This document shows, in pieces, positions 47,915 through 57,024 of a stretch of DNA of 64,000 nt (positions are counted from its first letter, which is position 1; every line of letters begins with the position of its first letter). The position numbers and the translations under genes are program-made. The notes beneath the pieces are model-generated. The model had not been told where the DNA came from. It was given only the letters and a program-made list of their open reading frames with translations, and searched no databases. The DNA is from Pseudomonas tumuqii (GTDB taxonomy: Bacteria; Pseudomonadota; Gammaproteobacteria; Pseudomonadales; Pseudomonadaceae): assembly GCF_013184545.1 (NCBI RefSeq), contig NZ_JAAOJA010000002.1, positions 496,001 to 560,000 on the forward strand, written 5' to 3'.

Positions 47915-48193
47915 ATGAAAGCCTGGATCTTGCTACCGATGATCGCCCTGCTGCTGGCCGGTTGCGCCGGCAAAACCGCCTACCGCGATAGCTGCGCCAA
48001 TCAACTGAATGCGGCCTGGACCGAGCTGGATCTGGCCAAGGCCGAAGGCTTTGCCGGTACCGTGAGTTATTCCAAGGCCCTGTCGCTGCTGACCGCGGCG
48101 AAAACCCAGCAGCAATTCGAAAGCTACGAGGGCTGCACCAGCAAGTCCGAACGGGCGCGCTTCTACATCCGCGAGTCGCGAGCCGGGCGCTGA
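47915..48193 (+). CDS. Small lipoprotein with paired cysteines
   Basis: Predicted lipoprotein of 92 residues with a clear signal peptide and lipobox (MKAWILLPMIALLLAGCAGK). The mature part is charged and helical, SCANQLNAAWTELDLAKAEG then SKALSLLTAAKTQQQFESYE. It has two further cysteines that could pair. ATCAAGGAG precedes the ATG. It follows the selD-selU operon and shares its stop-start junction (TGATG) with a flavin reductase gene, so it may be co-transcribed. The function is unknown; the sequence resembles a conserved Pseudomonas lipoprotein family that I cannot name. Confidence 0.72.
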   Translation: MKAWILLPMIALLLAGCAGKTAYRDSCANQLNAAWTELDLAKAEGFAGTVSYSKALSLLTAAKTQQQFESYEGCTSKSERARFYIRESRAGR

Positions 48194-48798
48194 TGCAACT
48201 CGATTTCGCCAGCCTGACGCCTTTGGATGCCTACCGCTGGTTGGCGTCCACGGTAACGCCGCGGCCGATTGCCTGGGTCTCCAGTGTTTCCCGCGATGGC
48301 ATCAGCAACCTGGCGCCGTTCAGCTTTTTCCAGGTGATCAGCGATGCGCCGCCGACGCTGATGGTCAACGTCAACCTGCGTGACGACGGCAGCCCCAAGG
48401 ACACCCTGCGCAACGTACAGGCCAGCGGCGAGCTGGTGATCCAGTTGGTGTCTTTCGCCCAGGCCGAGGCGATGAATGCCAGCGCCGCCCATTTGCCCCA
48501 TGGGGTCAGCGAGTTCGAGCGCTATGGCATCCCCAGCCTGGCCTGTGAGCGGGTTGGCGTGCCGCGCGTGGCCGGGGCGGCAGTGGCCTTCGAGTGCCGT
48601 GTGGCGCAAGTGCTGGCGTATCCGCCGGATGCGCCGAACTGTCACCTGATCTTCGCCGAAGTGCTGCTCGCCCATGTCGACGATGCAGTACTCAACGACC
48701 AGGGCCGGATCGATCCGCACAAGCTCGATCTGATCGGCCGCCTGGGCGGCATGGCCTACACCCGTACCCGCGATCTTTTCGAGATGCAGCGCCCCTGA
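48193..48798 (+). CDS. Flavin reductase family protein (FMN-binding)
   Basis: Flavin reductase-like split-barrel protein of 201 residues. The flavin-binding stretch is TPRPIAWVSSVSRDGISNLA, then PFSFFQVISDAPPTLMVNVN and the SPKDTLRNVQASGELVIQL signature. It could reduce FMN for a monooxygenase or act as an independent oxidoreductase; no partner oxygenase is in the window. The ATG overlaps the lipoprotein stop by one base. The start codon begins with the lipoprotein's last bases, so coupling is likely. Confidence 0.86.
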   Translation: MQLDFASLTPLDAYRWLASTVTPRPIAWVSSVSRDGISNLAPFSFFQVISDAPPTLMVNVNLRDDGSPKDTLRNVQASGELVIQLVSFAQAEAMNASAAHLPHGVSEFERYGIPSLACERVGVPRVAGAAVAFECRVAQVLAYPPDAPNCHLIFAEVLLAHVDDAVLNDQGRIDPHKLDLIGRLGGMAYTRTRDLFEMQRP

Positions 48799-48951
48799 AG
48801 CTGGCAGGCCAATCCGCTCTGAAAACGACCTGCACATAGCTAAAAGCACAATTGCCCCGGCTGCTGGCTTGTCGCCAGCAGCCTCGCGCTTCTATCTTGC
48901 CTGTTCAGCTGGCGAGCCGGGTTCGTCAGTGGCCGGGGTGGAGTGGGATAT

Positions 48952-50916
48952 ATGTGGACTGATCTGCAGCGGCACGTCGCCAGCTTGAGTACGGCGAAGA
49001 AACTGGCCCTGGGTTTTGGCGTGGTGCTGGCGTTGACCGCGGTGGTTGCCGCTACTGGCTATTCGGCGCTGCGCGAGGTCGGTGTGCGCTCGGCATTGCT
49101 CGAGCGCATGAGCGCGATCAACAGCCAGGTCCTGCAGATCCGCCGCAGCGAGCAGGATTTCGCCCTGACTAGCGACACCACGCATGTCGCGCGCCTGCAT
49201 GAGCAGGCACAGACGTTGCTGGCGAGCAGCGCAGCCCTGCAGGCCGAACTGCCGGCTGCCGAGGGAAAGCTGTTGGGTGAGGTCGACGCTGCCATCGACC
49301 AGTACCGCGCGGCCTTCGATCGTTTTGTCGAGCTGACCGATAACATGAGCCTGTCCCTGGAGGCGGCCAATTGGCTGGTGGTGAGCGCCGCCAACAGCCT
49401 TGAACTGCTCGAGGATGGCCTGGCCGAGGATGGCGTCGATCTGCTTGCGAGCAGCCAGGGTACCCAAGGCGCCGAGTCGGTGCTGCAGGCCGGACAGATC
49501 GGCAAGGTGCATCAGTTGCTGCTGCAGGCGCTCGACCAGGCCCGCGTGCGCCTGCAGCAGAGCCGCACTACGGCTGAAGTCGCCCAGGGCGAAATCCAGC
49601 AGGCCCTCGATGCGCAGGCCCTGGCCGGCGAGCTGCGCGATGCCGTGAATAGCCCGGGCTATGCCTCGGTGCTGGCGGAAGTCATCGGCAACGTCGACTC
49701 GTTCAATGAACGGCTCAAGGAATACAACGGCCACTTGCGCCAGCAGAAGCAGGAATATGCCCTGTTGGTGGCGCAGGCCGAACGCATCGTCGAGTTGGTG
49801 GAACAGGCCTACTCCCGCCAGAAGAGCGCCATGCAGGCGCAACTGCAAGCCAGTGGCTGGCTGATTCTGCTGGCCGCGGCGCTGGCCCTGATGATCGGTC
49901 TGCTGGCGACCCTGGCGATCACCCTGCTGATCGTGCGTCCGCTCAAGCAGGTGATCGAGCAGGCCCGGCAGATCGCCGAGGGCGACCTCAGTGTGCGCAT
50001 AGAAGTGCAGCGCAGCGACGAAGTGGGGCAGTTGCAGGCCGCCATGCAGGGCATGTCGAACAACCTGCGCGAGATGGTCGGCCAGTTGCAGGGTGGGGTG
50101 AGCCAGATTTCCGCTTCGGCGCAGTCGTTGTCGGCGATCACCGAGCAGACCCGCCTGGGCGTCAATGGCCAGCGGGTGGAAACCGATCAGGTGGCGACCG
50201 CCATGAGCGAGATGACCGCCACCGTGCATGAGGTGGCGCGTAACGCCGAGGCCGCCGCCGCGTCCACCGAGGACGCCGACAACCGGGTCAGTCGCGGCGC
50301 CGAGGTGGTGCGCCAGACCCTGGTACGGATCGACCAGCTGGCGGCGGCGATGGCCACCACCACCCAGAGCATCGAGCGCCTCAGTCAGGACACCCAGCGC
50401 ATCGATTCGGTGCTGGATGTGATCAAGAGCGTGGCCGAACAGACCAACCTGCTGGCCCTCAACGCCGCCATCGAGGCCGCCCGTGCCGGCGACCAGGGCC
50501 GCGGCTTTGCCGTGGTGGCCGATGAGGTGCGCGCTTTGGCCAAGCGCACCCAGCAGTCCACCGCGGAAATCGAAGGCCTGATCGCCACGTTGCGTGAGGG
50601 CGCACGTCGCTCGGTGGCCGACATGCAGCAGAGCGGTGCCCTGGTCGCCCATGTGGTTGAGGATGCCAACCAGACCGAAGGTGCCCTGGCCGGGATCGCC
50701 GAGGCGGTGACCCTGATCTTCGAGATGAACCAGCAGATTGCCGCGGCGGCCGAACAGCAGACGGCGGTGGCCGAAGAGATCAGTCGCAGCGTGACCTCGA
50801 TTCGCGATATCGCCGATCAGTCCTCGCTGGCCATGGACGAAACGGCGGATTCGAGCATTCGCCTGGCCCAGCTGGGCCGCGAACTGCAGGGCATGGCCGG
50901 GCATTTCCGCTTGTAG
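48952..50916 (+). CDS. Methyl-accepting chemotaxis protein with HBM-type sensor
   Basis: Chemoreceptor of 654 residues. Helix 1 is at about 16-38, followed by a long helical periplasmic region of about 255 residues and helix 2 at about 300-322. HAMP and a signalling domain follow, with [20 protein letters not shown] and [19 protein letters not shown]. Early periplasmic [20 protein letters not shown] resembles the HBM (helical bimodular) domain of P. putida McpS, which binds TCA intermediates. The ATG at 48952 has GGAG eight bases upstream. The C-terminus lacks a CheR pentapeptide. The ligand is unknown. Confidence 0.88.
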   Translation: MWTDLQRHVASLSTAKKLALGFGVVLALTAVVAATGYSALREVGVRSALLERMSAINSQVLQIRRSEQDFALTSDTTHVARLHEQAQTLLASSAALQAELPAAEGKLLGEVDAAIDQYRAAFDRFVELTDNMSLSLEAANWLVVSAANSLELLEDGLAEDGVDLLASSQGTQGAESVLQAGQIGKVHQLLLQALDQARVRLQQSRTTAEVAQGEIQQALDAQALAGELRDAVNSPGYASVLAEVIGNVDSFNERLKEYNGHLRQQKQEYALLVAQAERIVELVEQAYSRQKSAMQAQLQASGWLILLAAALALMIGLLATLAITLLIVRPLKQVIEQARQIAEGDLSVRIEVQRSDEVGQLQAAMQGMSNNLREMVGQLQGGVSQISASAQSLSAITEQTRLGVNGQRVETDQVATAMSEMTATVHEVARNAEAAAASTEDADNRVSRGAEVVRQTLVRIDQLAAAMATTTQSIERLSQDTQRIDSVLDVIKSVAEQTNLLALNAAIEAARAGDQGRGFAVVADEVRALAKRTQQSTAEIEGLIATLREGARRSVADMQQSGALVAHVVEDANQTEGALAGIAEAVTLIFEMNQQIAAAAEQQTAVAEEISRSVTSIRDIADQSSLAMDETADSSIRLAQLGRELQGMAGHFRL

Positions 50917-51028
50917 CGTTCGCCGCAAAGTGCGAACCGCGCCCGCAGTTTCGTCAGCAAAGGTTACAGGGCACTTTGCCCACCGGATGCCGGCCAGTAG
51001 CATCGACGCACTTGGATAAGGTGCCGCA

Positions 51029-51205
51029 GAGGCTGTGAAAAAACTCTCGCCTACTGCGGCCGCCTCCAAACGCCCGCTGCGGCGTTGCGCCACGTGAAAA
51101 GTGAGGTCATTTAGCTCACTAAACTCCCCCACTTTTCACGTGGCGCGCCTTGCCGCGAACGCCTGGAGGCGGCCTCGCGACGGCGCTCGATATGTTCACA
51201 ACCTC
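51029..51205. repeat. Palindromic repeat, full copy (copy B)
   Basis: A 177-bp element that is almost entirely an inverted repeat. GAGGCTGTGAAAAAACTC at the left pairs with the complement of CGATATGTTCACAACCTC at the right. Nested inside is the perfect pair CACGTGAAAAGTG (51091-51103) and CACTTTTCACGTG (51130-51142), and at the centre TTTAG-CTCA-CTAAA. It is closely related to the 122-bp element at 27584-27705. It ends about 10 bases before the moxR start codon, directly against its ribosome site. It has no coding capacity of its own. Confidence 0.85.
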
Positions 51206-51215
51206 GGAGCGAACG

Positions 51216-52133
51216 ATGCGCACAAGACTGAATGCCTGCCTGGACGCGGTGAATCAGGTGCTGCTGGGCAAGGAGCCGCAGGTGCGCCTGGCCCTGGCCT
51301 GCCTGTTGGCCCGCGGCCATCTGCTGATCGAAGACTTGCCGGGCATGGGCAAGACCACCCTCAGCCACGCGCTGGCTAGGGTCCTGGGCCTGAGCTTTCA
51401 GCGCATCCAGTTCACCTCCGACCTGCTGCCCGGCGATATCCTCGGCACCTCGGTGTTCGAGCGGGAAAGCGGGCAGTTCCTCTTCCACCCCGGGCCGATC
51501 TTCGCCGAGCTGGTGCTGGCCGACGAGATCAATCGGGCCACGCCGAAAAGCCAGAGTGCGCTGCTCGAAGCCATGGAGGAGGGCCAGGTGACCATCGAGG
51601 GCGCGACCCGGCCGCTGCCGGATCCGTTCTTCGTCATCGCCACGCAGAACCCGGTGAGCCAGGGCGGCACCTTCGCCTTGCCCGAGTCGCAGCTCGATCG
51701 CTTCCTCATGCGCCTGTCGCTCGGTTACCCGGCCAAGGCCGCTGAAAAGGCCCTGCTCCTCGGCGATTCGCGGCGCTCGTTGCTGCCGCGCCTGGAGGCC
51801 ATTCTCGACCATGCCGAGCTGGCGCTGATCCAGGCCGAAGTGCCCAGGGTGCGTGCCAGCGATGCGCTGATCGACTATGTGCTGCGCCTGGTCGATGCCA
51901 CCCGCAGCCAGCCGCAGTTCGCCTGGGGCCTGTCGCCGCGGGCGAGCCTGGCCTTGCTCGCCGCCGCCCGCGCCTGGGCCTTTCTCGCCGGCCGCGATTA
52001 CGTGATTCCCGAGGATGTGCAGGCGGTGTTGCCGGCGGTGGTCGGTCATCGCCTGCGCGAGCGCAGCGATCCGACCGGGCATGGCGGCGGCGCGCTGGTG
52101 CAGTGGTTGCTGCGCGAGGTGCCGGCGCTTTGA
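51216..52133 (+). CDS. MoxR-family AAA+ ATPase
   Basis: AAA+ chaperone-like ATPase of 305 residues. Walker A is LPGMGKTTLSHAL, Walker B is VLADEINRATPKSQSALLEA, and the sensor/arginine region includes PDPFFVIATQNPVSQGG. The family often works with DUF58 and VWA proteins in protein-complex assembly. The ATG at 51216 is chosen because GGAG lies at 51206-51209; earlier in-frame codons would read through the palindromic repeat. It begins a three-gene overlapping operon with a DUF58 protein and TgpA. Its client is unknown. Confidence 0.9.
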   Translation: MRTRLNACLDAVNQVLLGKEPQVRLALACLLARGHLLIEDLPGMGKTTLSHALARVLGLSFQRIQFTSDLLPGDILGTSVFERESGQFLFHPGPIFAELVLADEINRATPKSQSALLEAMEEGQVTIEGATRPLPDPFFVIATQNPVSQGGTFALPESQLDRFLMRLSLGYPAKAAEKALLLGDSRRSLLPRLEAILDHAELALIQAEVPRVRASDALIDYVLRLVDATRSQPQFAWGLSPRASLALLAAARAWAFLAGRDYVIPEDVQAVLPAVVGHRLRERSDPTGHGGGALVQWLLREVPAL

Positions 52134-53086
52134 GGCAACTGCTCAAACAGCGCTGGCAACGCTGGCTGGCCCGGCGGATTCCCCCCGCCGCCAGCGTGCG
52201 CCTGACCCAGCGGCGGATCTTCATCGTGCCAACCCGGGTCGGGGTGGCATTTGCCCTGGCGCTGCTGCTGATGCTGCTGACCGCGATCAATTACCAGAAC
52301 AGCCTGGCCTATGCCCTGACGTTTCTGCTGGCGTCGCTGTTTATCGTCGCCATCCTGCACACCTACCGTAACCTGGCGGGTCTGGTGCTCAAGGCCGCTG
52401 GGGCAAGGTCGGTGTTCGTCGGCGAACAGGGGCAGTTTCGCCTGCGTCTGGAAAGCAGCGCGCGGGCGCACCAGGCGATCGCCCTAGGCTGGCCGAACAC
52501 GGCGTACCAGACTCTGGATGTGCCGGCGCAGGGCGTCAGCGAGTGCGAGCTGAGCCTGCAGGCATTGCGCCGCGGCTGGCTGCGGCCGGGGCGCTTGCGG
52601 GTCGAGAGTCGTTTCCCGCTGGGAATCCTGGTGGCCTGGAGCTGGGTCGACCTCGATCAGACGCTGCTGGTCTATCCGCAGCCGCTTGCGGGCGAGTTGC
52701 CGCTGGCCGCAGGCGCTGACGACGAGCTGGACGAGCCGGGCACGCGCGCCTACGGTCCGGGCAGCGAGGATTTCCAGGGGCTGAAGCGTTACCAGCCCGG
52801 CGACTCCAAACGACGTCTGCACTGGAAGGCCTATTCCCGCGGCCAGGGCCTGTTGGTCAAGGACTTCGCCGCGCTCAGCGGACGCGAGCCGTGGCTGGAT
52901 TTCGCGGCGCTGGCGGGCGATGTCGAGCTGCGCCTGTCGCTGCTCTGTTATTGGGTGCTGCAACTGTCCGAGCGCCAGCAGCCCTTTGCCTTGCGCTTGC
53001 CGGGCCAGGTGCTGGCGCCCGCCAGCGGCGAGCAGCATCGCGATGCCTGCCTGCGCGCCCTGGCACTGTTCGGAACGCCGGCGTGA
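52130..53086 (+). CDS. DUF58 domain membrane-associated protein
   Basis: Protein of 318 residues with two N-terminal membrane helices (VGVAFALALLLMLLTAINYQ and SLAYALTFLLASLFIVAILH, at about 30-72). The DUF58 segment is DFQGLKRYQPGDSKRRLHWK followed by GLLVKDFA. The TTG at 52130 overlaps the moxR stop (TTGA) with GAGGTG eight bases upstream and gives the family-like start RQLLKQRWQRWLARRIPP. A GTG at 52103 inside moxR is the alternative. DUF58 proteins accompany MoxR ATPases; the molecular role is not known. Its stop overlaps the tgpA start. Confidence 0.85.
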   Translation: MRQLLKQRWQRWLARRIPPAASVRLTQRRIFIVPTRVGVAFALALLLMLLTAINYQNSLAYALTFLLASLFIVAILHTYRNLAGLVLKAAGARSVFVGEQGQFRLRLESSARAHQAIALGWPNTAYQTLDVPAQGVSECELSLQALRRGWLRPGRLRVESRFPLGILVAWSWVDLDQTLLVYPQPLAGELPLAAGADDELDEPGTRAYGPGSEDFQGLKRYQPGDSKRRLHWKAYSRGQGLLVKDFAALSGREPWLDFAALAGDVELRLSLLCYWVLQLSERQQPFALRLPGQVLAPASGEQHRDACLRALALFGTPA

Positions 53087-55059
53087 GCAGGCGGGCGGAG
53101 ATTCCGCGGATCAGCCTGACCTGGTTGCTGGTCGCCCAGGCGCTGGTGATCGTGCCGCACCTGAGCCATCTGCCGCTGTGGATTGTCGGCTTGTGGCTGG
53201 GTTGCGCGGCCTGGCGCATCCAGATCCTGCGCATGCGCGCCGGTTATCCGAATGCCTGGGTCAAGGCCGGCTTGCTGCTCGGCACGGCCGCCGGCGTGTT
53301 GCTTTCCCGCGGCAGCCTGATCGGCCTGGATGCCGGGGTCGTGTTGCTGGTCGCCGCCTTCATCCTCAAGCTGCTGGAAATGCGCACGCGCCGCGATGCC
53401 CTGGTGGTGATCTTTCTCGGTTTCTTCGTGGTGGTCAGCGCCTATCTGTTCGACGACAGCCTGCTCGCCGCGCTGTTCAGCCTGTTGCCGGTCACCGCCC
53501 TGCTGGCGGCCCTGATCGGCCTGCAGCAGGGCGGCGTCGCCGCGCAGCCCTGGGCCACCGCACGGCTGGCTGCCGGCTTGCTGCTGCAGGCCGTGCCCCT
53601 GATGCTGTTGCTGTTCGTTTTCTTCCCGCGCCTGGGGCCGCTGTGGTCACTGCCGCTGCCGAGTGAGCGCGCGGTCAGCGGCTTGGCCGAGAGCATGGCG
53701 CCGGCGGATATCGCCGAGTTGAGCCGCTCGGGCGGGTTGGCCTTTCGCGCCAGTTTCACCGGCGCGGTGCCGCCTCGCGAGCAACTCTACTGGCGGGCGT
53801 TGACCTTCGAGCACTTCGACGGCCGGCGCTGGTCGCAGTCCGCCTTCGCCCAGTTGCCGCTGGCACCGGCCTGGGAGAAACGGGGTGAGCCGCTGCGCTA
53901 CAGCATCGTCATGCAACCCAGTTCGCAGTCCTGGCTGTTCGCCCTGGACGTCGCCGAAACCAGCCTCGAAAACACCCGGCAGATGAGCGATTACCGCCTG
54001 CAGCGCGGGCGGCCGGTCGAACGCACCTTGCTCTACCAGGTGACCTCCTGGCCGGCGGCAGTGCGTGAGCCGGCGGCTTCCAGCGACAGCCTGCGCCGCG
54101 CCCTGCAACTGCCGGAGGACGGCGATCCACGCAGCCGCGCCTGGGGCGCCGAACTCAAGCGGCAATATCCGCAGCCCGAGCAGTTGGTGCAGGCCCTGCT
54201 CGGCCATTTCAACCGCGAGCCCTTCGGCTATACCTTGCGCCCGCCACGGTTGGGGGTGAACAGCATCGATGAGTTCCTCTTCGACAGCCGCAACGGTTTC
54301 TGCGCCCATTACGCCGGCGCCATGACCTTCGTCCTGCGCGCGGCCGGTATCCCGGCGCGGGTGGTGGCCGGCTACCAGGGTGGCGAGTACAACCCCGGCG
54401 GCGACTACGTCCAGGTGCGTCAGTTCGATGCCCACGCCTGGGTCGAATACTGGCAGGCAGGCCAGGGCTGGGTGAGTGTCGATCCGACCTTCCAGGTGGC
54501 CCCGGAACGTATCGAGCTGGGCCTGGAGGAGGCGCTGGTCGACGAGCAGAGCTTTCTCGAAGGCTCGCCCTTCTCGCCGTTGCGTTACCGCCAGCTGACT
54601 TGGCTGAACCAGCTGCGCCTGGGCTGGGACAACCTCAACCATGGCTGGCAGCGCCTGGTGCTCGGCTATCAGGGCGCGCAGCAGCTGGAGTTGCTGCAAC
54701 GCTGGTTCGGGCGTATCGATGCCCGAGTCCTGGCATTCGGCCTGGTGGGCGGTGGTGGCCTGCTGCTGGGGCTGCTGGCGCTCTGGCTATTCAAGCCCTG
54801 GCAGCGCGCGCGTGACCCCCTGCCGCGCCTGTTCCAGCGTTTCGAGCGCTTGCTGGCGCGGTATGCCGGGCCGCGCCAGCCGGGCGAAGGTGCGCGCGCC
54901 TATGCCGAGCGCGCGGCGCTGGCCCTGCCAGCCCAGGCGCAGGCCATTGTTACCTTCGCGGCAGCCTTCGAGGCGCAGCGCTATGCCGGAGACGAGCCCG
55001 CTCCGGCATTGCTGCGCGCACATCTGAGGGAATTGCGCCGGGCATTGCCCTGGCGTTGA
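53083..55059 (+). CDS. tgpA: Membrane transglutaminase-like protein TgpA
   Basis: Protein of 658 residues with about six N-terminal membrane helices, a large periplasmic domain and a seventh helix near 550 before a cytoplasmic tail. The transglutaminase-type triad is visible: Cys in DSRNGFCAHYAGAMTFVLRA, His in FDAHAWVEYWQAGQGW and Asp in VSVDPTFQV. In P. aeruginosa the homologue is essential and has transglutaminase activity. The GTG at 53083 overlaps the DUF58 stop (GTGA), and SRRAEIPRISLTWLLVAQ follows it directly. It completes the moxR-DUF58-tgpA operon. The crosslinked substrate is unknown. Confidence 0.9.
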   Translation: MSRRAEIPRISLTWLLVAQALVIVPHLSHLPLWIVGLWLGCAAWRIQILRMRAGYPNAWVKAGLLLGTAAGVLLSRGSLIGLDAGVVLLVAAFILKLLEMRTRRDALVVIFLGFFVVVSAYLFDDSLLAALFSLLPVTALLAALIGLQQGGVAAQPWATARLAAGLLLQAVPLMLLLFVFFPRLGPLWSLPLPSERAVSGLAESMAPADIAELSRSGGLAFRASFTGAVPPREQLYWRALTFEHFDGRRWSQSAFAQLPLAPAWEKRGEPLRYSIVMQPSSQSWLFALDVAETSLENTRQMSDYRLQRGRPVERTLLYQVTSWPAAVREPAASSDSLRRALQLPEDGDPRSRAWGAELKRQYPQPEQLVQALLGHFNREPFGYTLRPPRLGVNSIDEFLFDSRNGFCAHYAGAMTFVLRAAGIPARVVAGYQGGEYNPGGDYVQVRQFDAHAWVEYWQAGQGWVSVDPTFQVAPERIELGLEEALVDEQSFLEGSPFSPLRYRQLTWLNQLRLGWDNLNHGWQRLVLGYQGAQQLELLQRWFGRIDARVLAFGLVGGGGLLLGLLALWLFKPWQRARDPLPRLFQRFERLLARYAGPRQPGEGARAYAERAALALPAQAQAIVTFAAAFEAQRYAGDEPAPALLRAHLRELRRALPWR

Positions 55060-55079
55060 CGATCTGCGAGCTGTCGTTG

Positions 55080-55139
55080 CGCTGCGAACGGATAGCCGAC
55101 CGAAGCCTACGCTGCGAACGGAAAACCGCTCGGGCCATC
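55080..55139. repeat. Imperfect 30-bp direct repeat
   Basis: GCTGCGAACGGA occurs at 55081 and again at 55111, exactly 30 bases apart, with CCG and CG matches continuing in register behind each copy. It lies in the gap between tgpA and the CHAD gene. It may be a duplicated binding site or a small tandem duplication; no regulator can be named. Confidence 0.5.
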
Positions 55140-55185
55140 CTGCGCTGCTAAGCTGGCAGTTCTAGCAGGCGGGAAGGAAGATCCC

Positions 55186-55980
55186 ATGGGGCGTTTTATC
55201 GAGGGTGAGTTGCAGCAGGTTCTGCGCCTGCAGATCACCCTGTATGCCTGTCGCGAGCGTTTGCTGGCGGCGACCGATCCAGAAGCCCTGCACGATCTGC
55301 GCATTGCCCTGCGCAAGCTGCGCAGCCTGCTGCGGCCGTTGCGTGGCGTGCCCGCGTGTGACGCGCTGCAGCAACAGGCGGCCGAGCTTGGGCGTATCAG
55401 CGGACCGCTGCGTGATCTCGAAGTGCTGCTCGCCCATTTGCAGGGGCTGGGCATGCGCGATGCGGTCGATCTGCGTCAGTCGCGTTTGCTGGAAGGGTAT
55501 GCGGCACTGTTGGCTGACGACGCGCTGCCGGCGCTGTTTGCGGCGCTGGACCAGTGGCCGCAATTGTGGCGCCACGCTGCGACCGACGCTGAGCTGCGCG
55601 GCTTGCGCAAGCAGGTCAAGCGTCGCCTGGCCAAGCAGCAACGACGCCTGGGCGAAGCCCTGGCCGACCCGGCGCATGATCGCCATCGCCTGCGCTTGTT
55701 GATCAAGCGCGTGCGCTACGGCGCCGAGGCCTACCCGCAGCTGAGCGGATTATCGGCCCAGCCCCTGGCGCGCCTGAAGGCGGCGCAGTCGGCGCTGGGC
55801 GATTGGCATGATCTGTTGCAGTGGCTGCAGCGGGCCGAGCAGGAAGCGGATCTTGCCGCTTGCGTCGACACCTGGCGCACGGCATTGCAGACAGCCGAGG
55901 AGAGGGCCGACCAGGCCTTGCTGGCGCTGCAGGAGGACTTTGTCTCGACCCAGCAGGCGGTCGGACTTGGCCGTCCGTAG
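55186..55980 (+). CDS. CHAD domain protein
   Basis: Protein of 264 residues composed of helical CHAD-type repeats. The family is linked to binding inorganic polyphosphate through conserved His, Arg and Lys residues. Visible are DPEALHDLRIALRKLRSLLR and, in the C-terminal half, HRLRLLIKRVRYGAEAYPQL, the two basic helices that face each other. No CYTH domain is fused. AGGAAG lies upstream of the ATG at 55186. It sits alone after a direct repeat and is followed by a thioesterase gene after 122 bases. A polyphosphate-related role is inferred from the family only. Confidence 0.82.
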   Translation: MGRFIEGELQQVLRLQITLYACRERLLAATDPEALHDLRIALRKLRSLLRPLRGVPACDALQQQAAELGRISGPLRDLEVLLAHLQGLGMRDAVDLRQSRLLEGYAALLADDALPALFAALDQWPQLWRHAATDAELRGLRKQVKRRLAKQQRRLGEALADPAHDRHRLRLLIKRVRYGAEAYPQLSGLSAQPLARLKAAQSALGDWHDLLQWLQRAEQEADLAACVDTWRTALQTAEERADQALLALQEDFVSTQQAVGLGRP

Positions 55981-56102
55981 CGAGGGAAGGGCGGCGCTCT
56001 GCACTCGACACGCCGTTTGCCCGCGTCAATTGGCCGAAACGCCGTTTCGCCCCGCCGTGGATTTCCCCTAAGATCACCTGCTATTGATGTCTTGAGGTGG
56101 TT

Positions 56103-56900
56103 ATGGATTTTTCCGAGTTGCTCCAGGCCGTTCGCGCCAATCCGCAGGCCGTGGTGATCCCGTCTGCCTGGGCGCAGGGACGGGCCAGTTTCGGTGGTCT
56201 GATGGCGGCGCTGGTGTATGAAGCCATGCGCGCCCACGTTCCTGCGGGGCGGCCGCCGCGTTCGCTGGCGATCACCTTCGTCGGCCCGGCCGCGCCTGAT
56301 GTGCCGGTGAGTTTCCAGGTCGAGGTGCTGCGTGAAGGCAAGGCGGTCAGCCAGGTGCTGGGCCGCGCGGTGCAGGACGGCCAGGTGGTGACCCTGGTGC
56401 AGGGCAGTTTCGGCGCGGCGCGCGAGTCGGCGATCACGGTTGTGGCTGAGCCAGCACCGCAGATCAAGCCAGTCGAGGACTGCGAGGAACTTGCCTATGT
56501 ACGCAATGTGACCCCGGAGTTCACTCGCTTCCTGGCCATGCGCTGGGGCATCGGCGGCATGCCCTTCAGCAACAACCCCTCGCGGGAAATGGGCGGCTGG
56601 GTGCGCTTGCGCGAGGGGGGCGAGGTGCAGCAGGTTAGCGAGGCGCACCTGCTGGCCCTGGTCGATGCCTGGCCGCCGGCGGTACTGCCGCACCTGCGAG
56701 CCCCGGCTCCGGGCAGCTCGTTGACCTGGACCATCGAGTTTGTCCAGCCGGTTACCGAGCTGAATACCCTCGACTGGTGCCTCTACCGCGCGCAGATCGA
56801 GCATGCCCGTGACGGCTACGGGCATATCGCCGCCGCCTTGTGGAGTCCGCGCGGGGAGTTGCTGGCGATCAGCCGGCAGACGGTCACGGTGTTCGGTTAA
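56103..56900 (+). CDS. TesB-like double-hotdog acyl-CoA thioesterase
   Basis: Predicted thioesterase of 265 residues with two fused hotdog domains. The N-terminal half has GRASFGGLMAALVYEAMRAH and RSLAITFVGPAAPDVPVSFQ, the TesB/4HBT_3 arrangement. The C-terminal half has PAPGSSLTWTIEFVQPVTEL then YRAQIEHARDGYGHIAAALW. The ATG at 56103 follows TTGAGG; a GTG two codons upstream is an alternative. It converges on a chemoreceptor gene with an imperfect palindromic stretch between the stops. The substrate is unknown. Confidence 0.82.
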   Translation: MDFSELLQAVRANPQAVVIPSAWAQGRASFGGLMAALVYEAMRAHVPAGRPPRSLAITFVGPAAPDVPVSFQVEVLREGKAVSQVLGRAVQDGQVVTLVQGSFGAARESAITVVAEPAPQIKPVEDCEELAYVRNVTPEFTRFLAMRWGIGGMPFSNNPSREMGGWVRLREGGEVQQVSEAHLLALVDAWPPAVLPHLRAPAPGSSLTWTIEFVQPVTELNTLDWCLYRAQIEHARDGYGHIAAALWSPRGELLAISRQTVTVFG

Positions 56901-57024
56901 CCAGCAACAAGCACCCTAGCCTGCCCGAGCGCCAGCGCAATCTAGAGCCGATTCCCGGATTGCAGCGCGTGGCGCGGTTTATCCGGCTACGCAGTCTTGT
57001 CGCGTTTCCACCCTGTTCCTGCTG

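Noticed and set aside
48892..51132. A 746-residue minus-strand frame opposite the HBM chemoreceptor
   Set aside because: Repetitive His, Gln, Leu and Gly composition typical of the complement of a chemoreceptor gene; no protein family visible.
56927..56975. Imperfect palindrome between the TesB-like gene and the chemoreceptor
   Set aside because: The arms have bulges and a long loop, without a U-tract or second copy in the window; not distinguishable from chance in GC-rich DNA.
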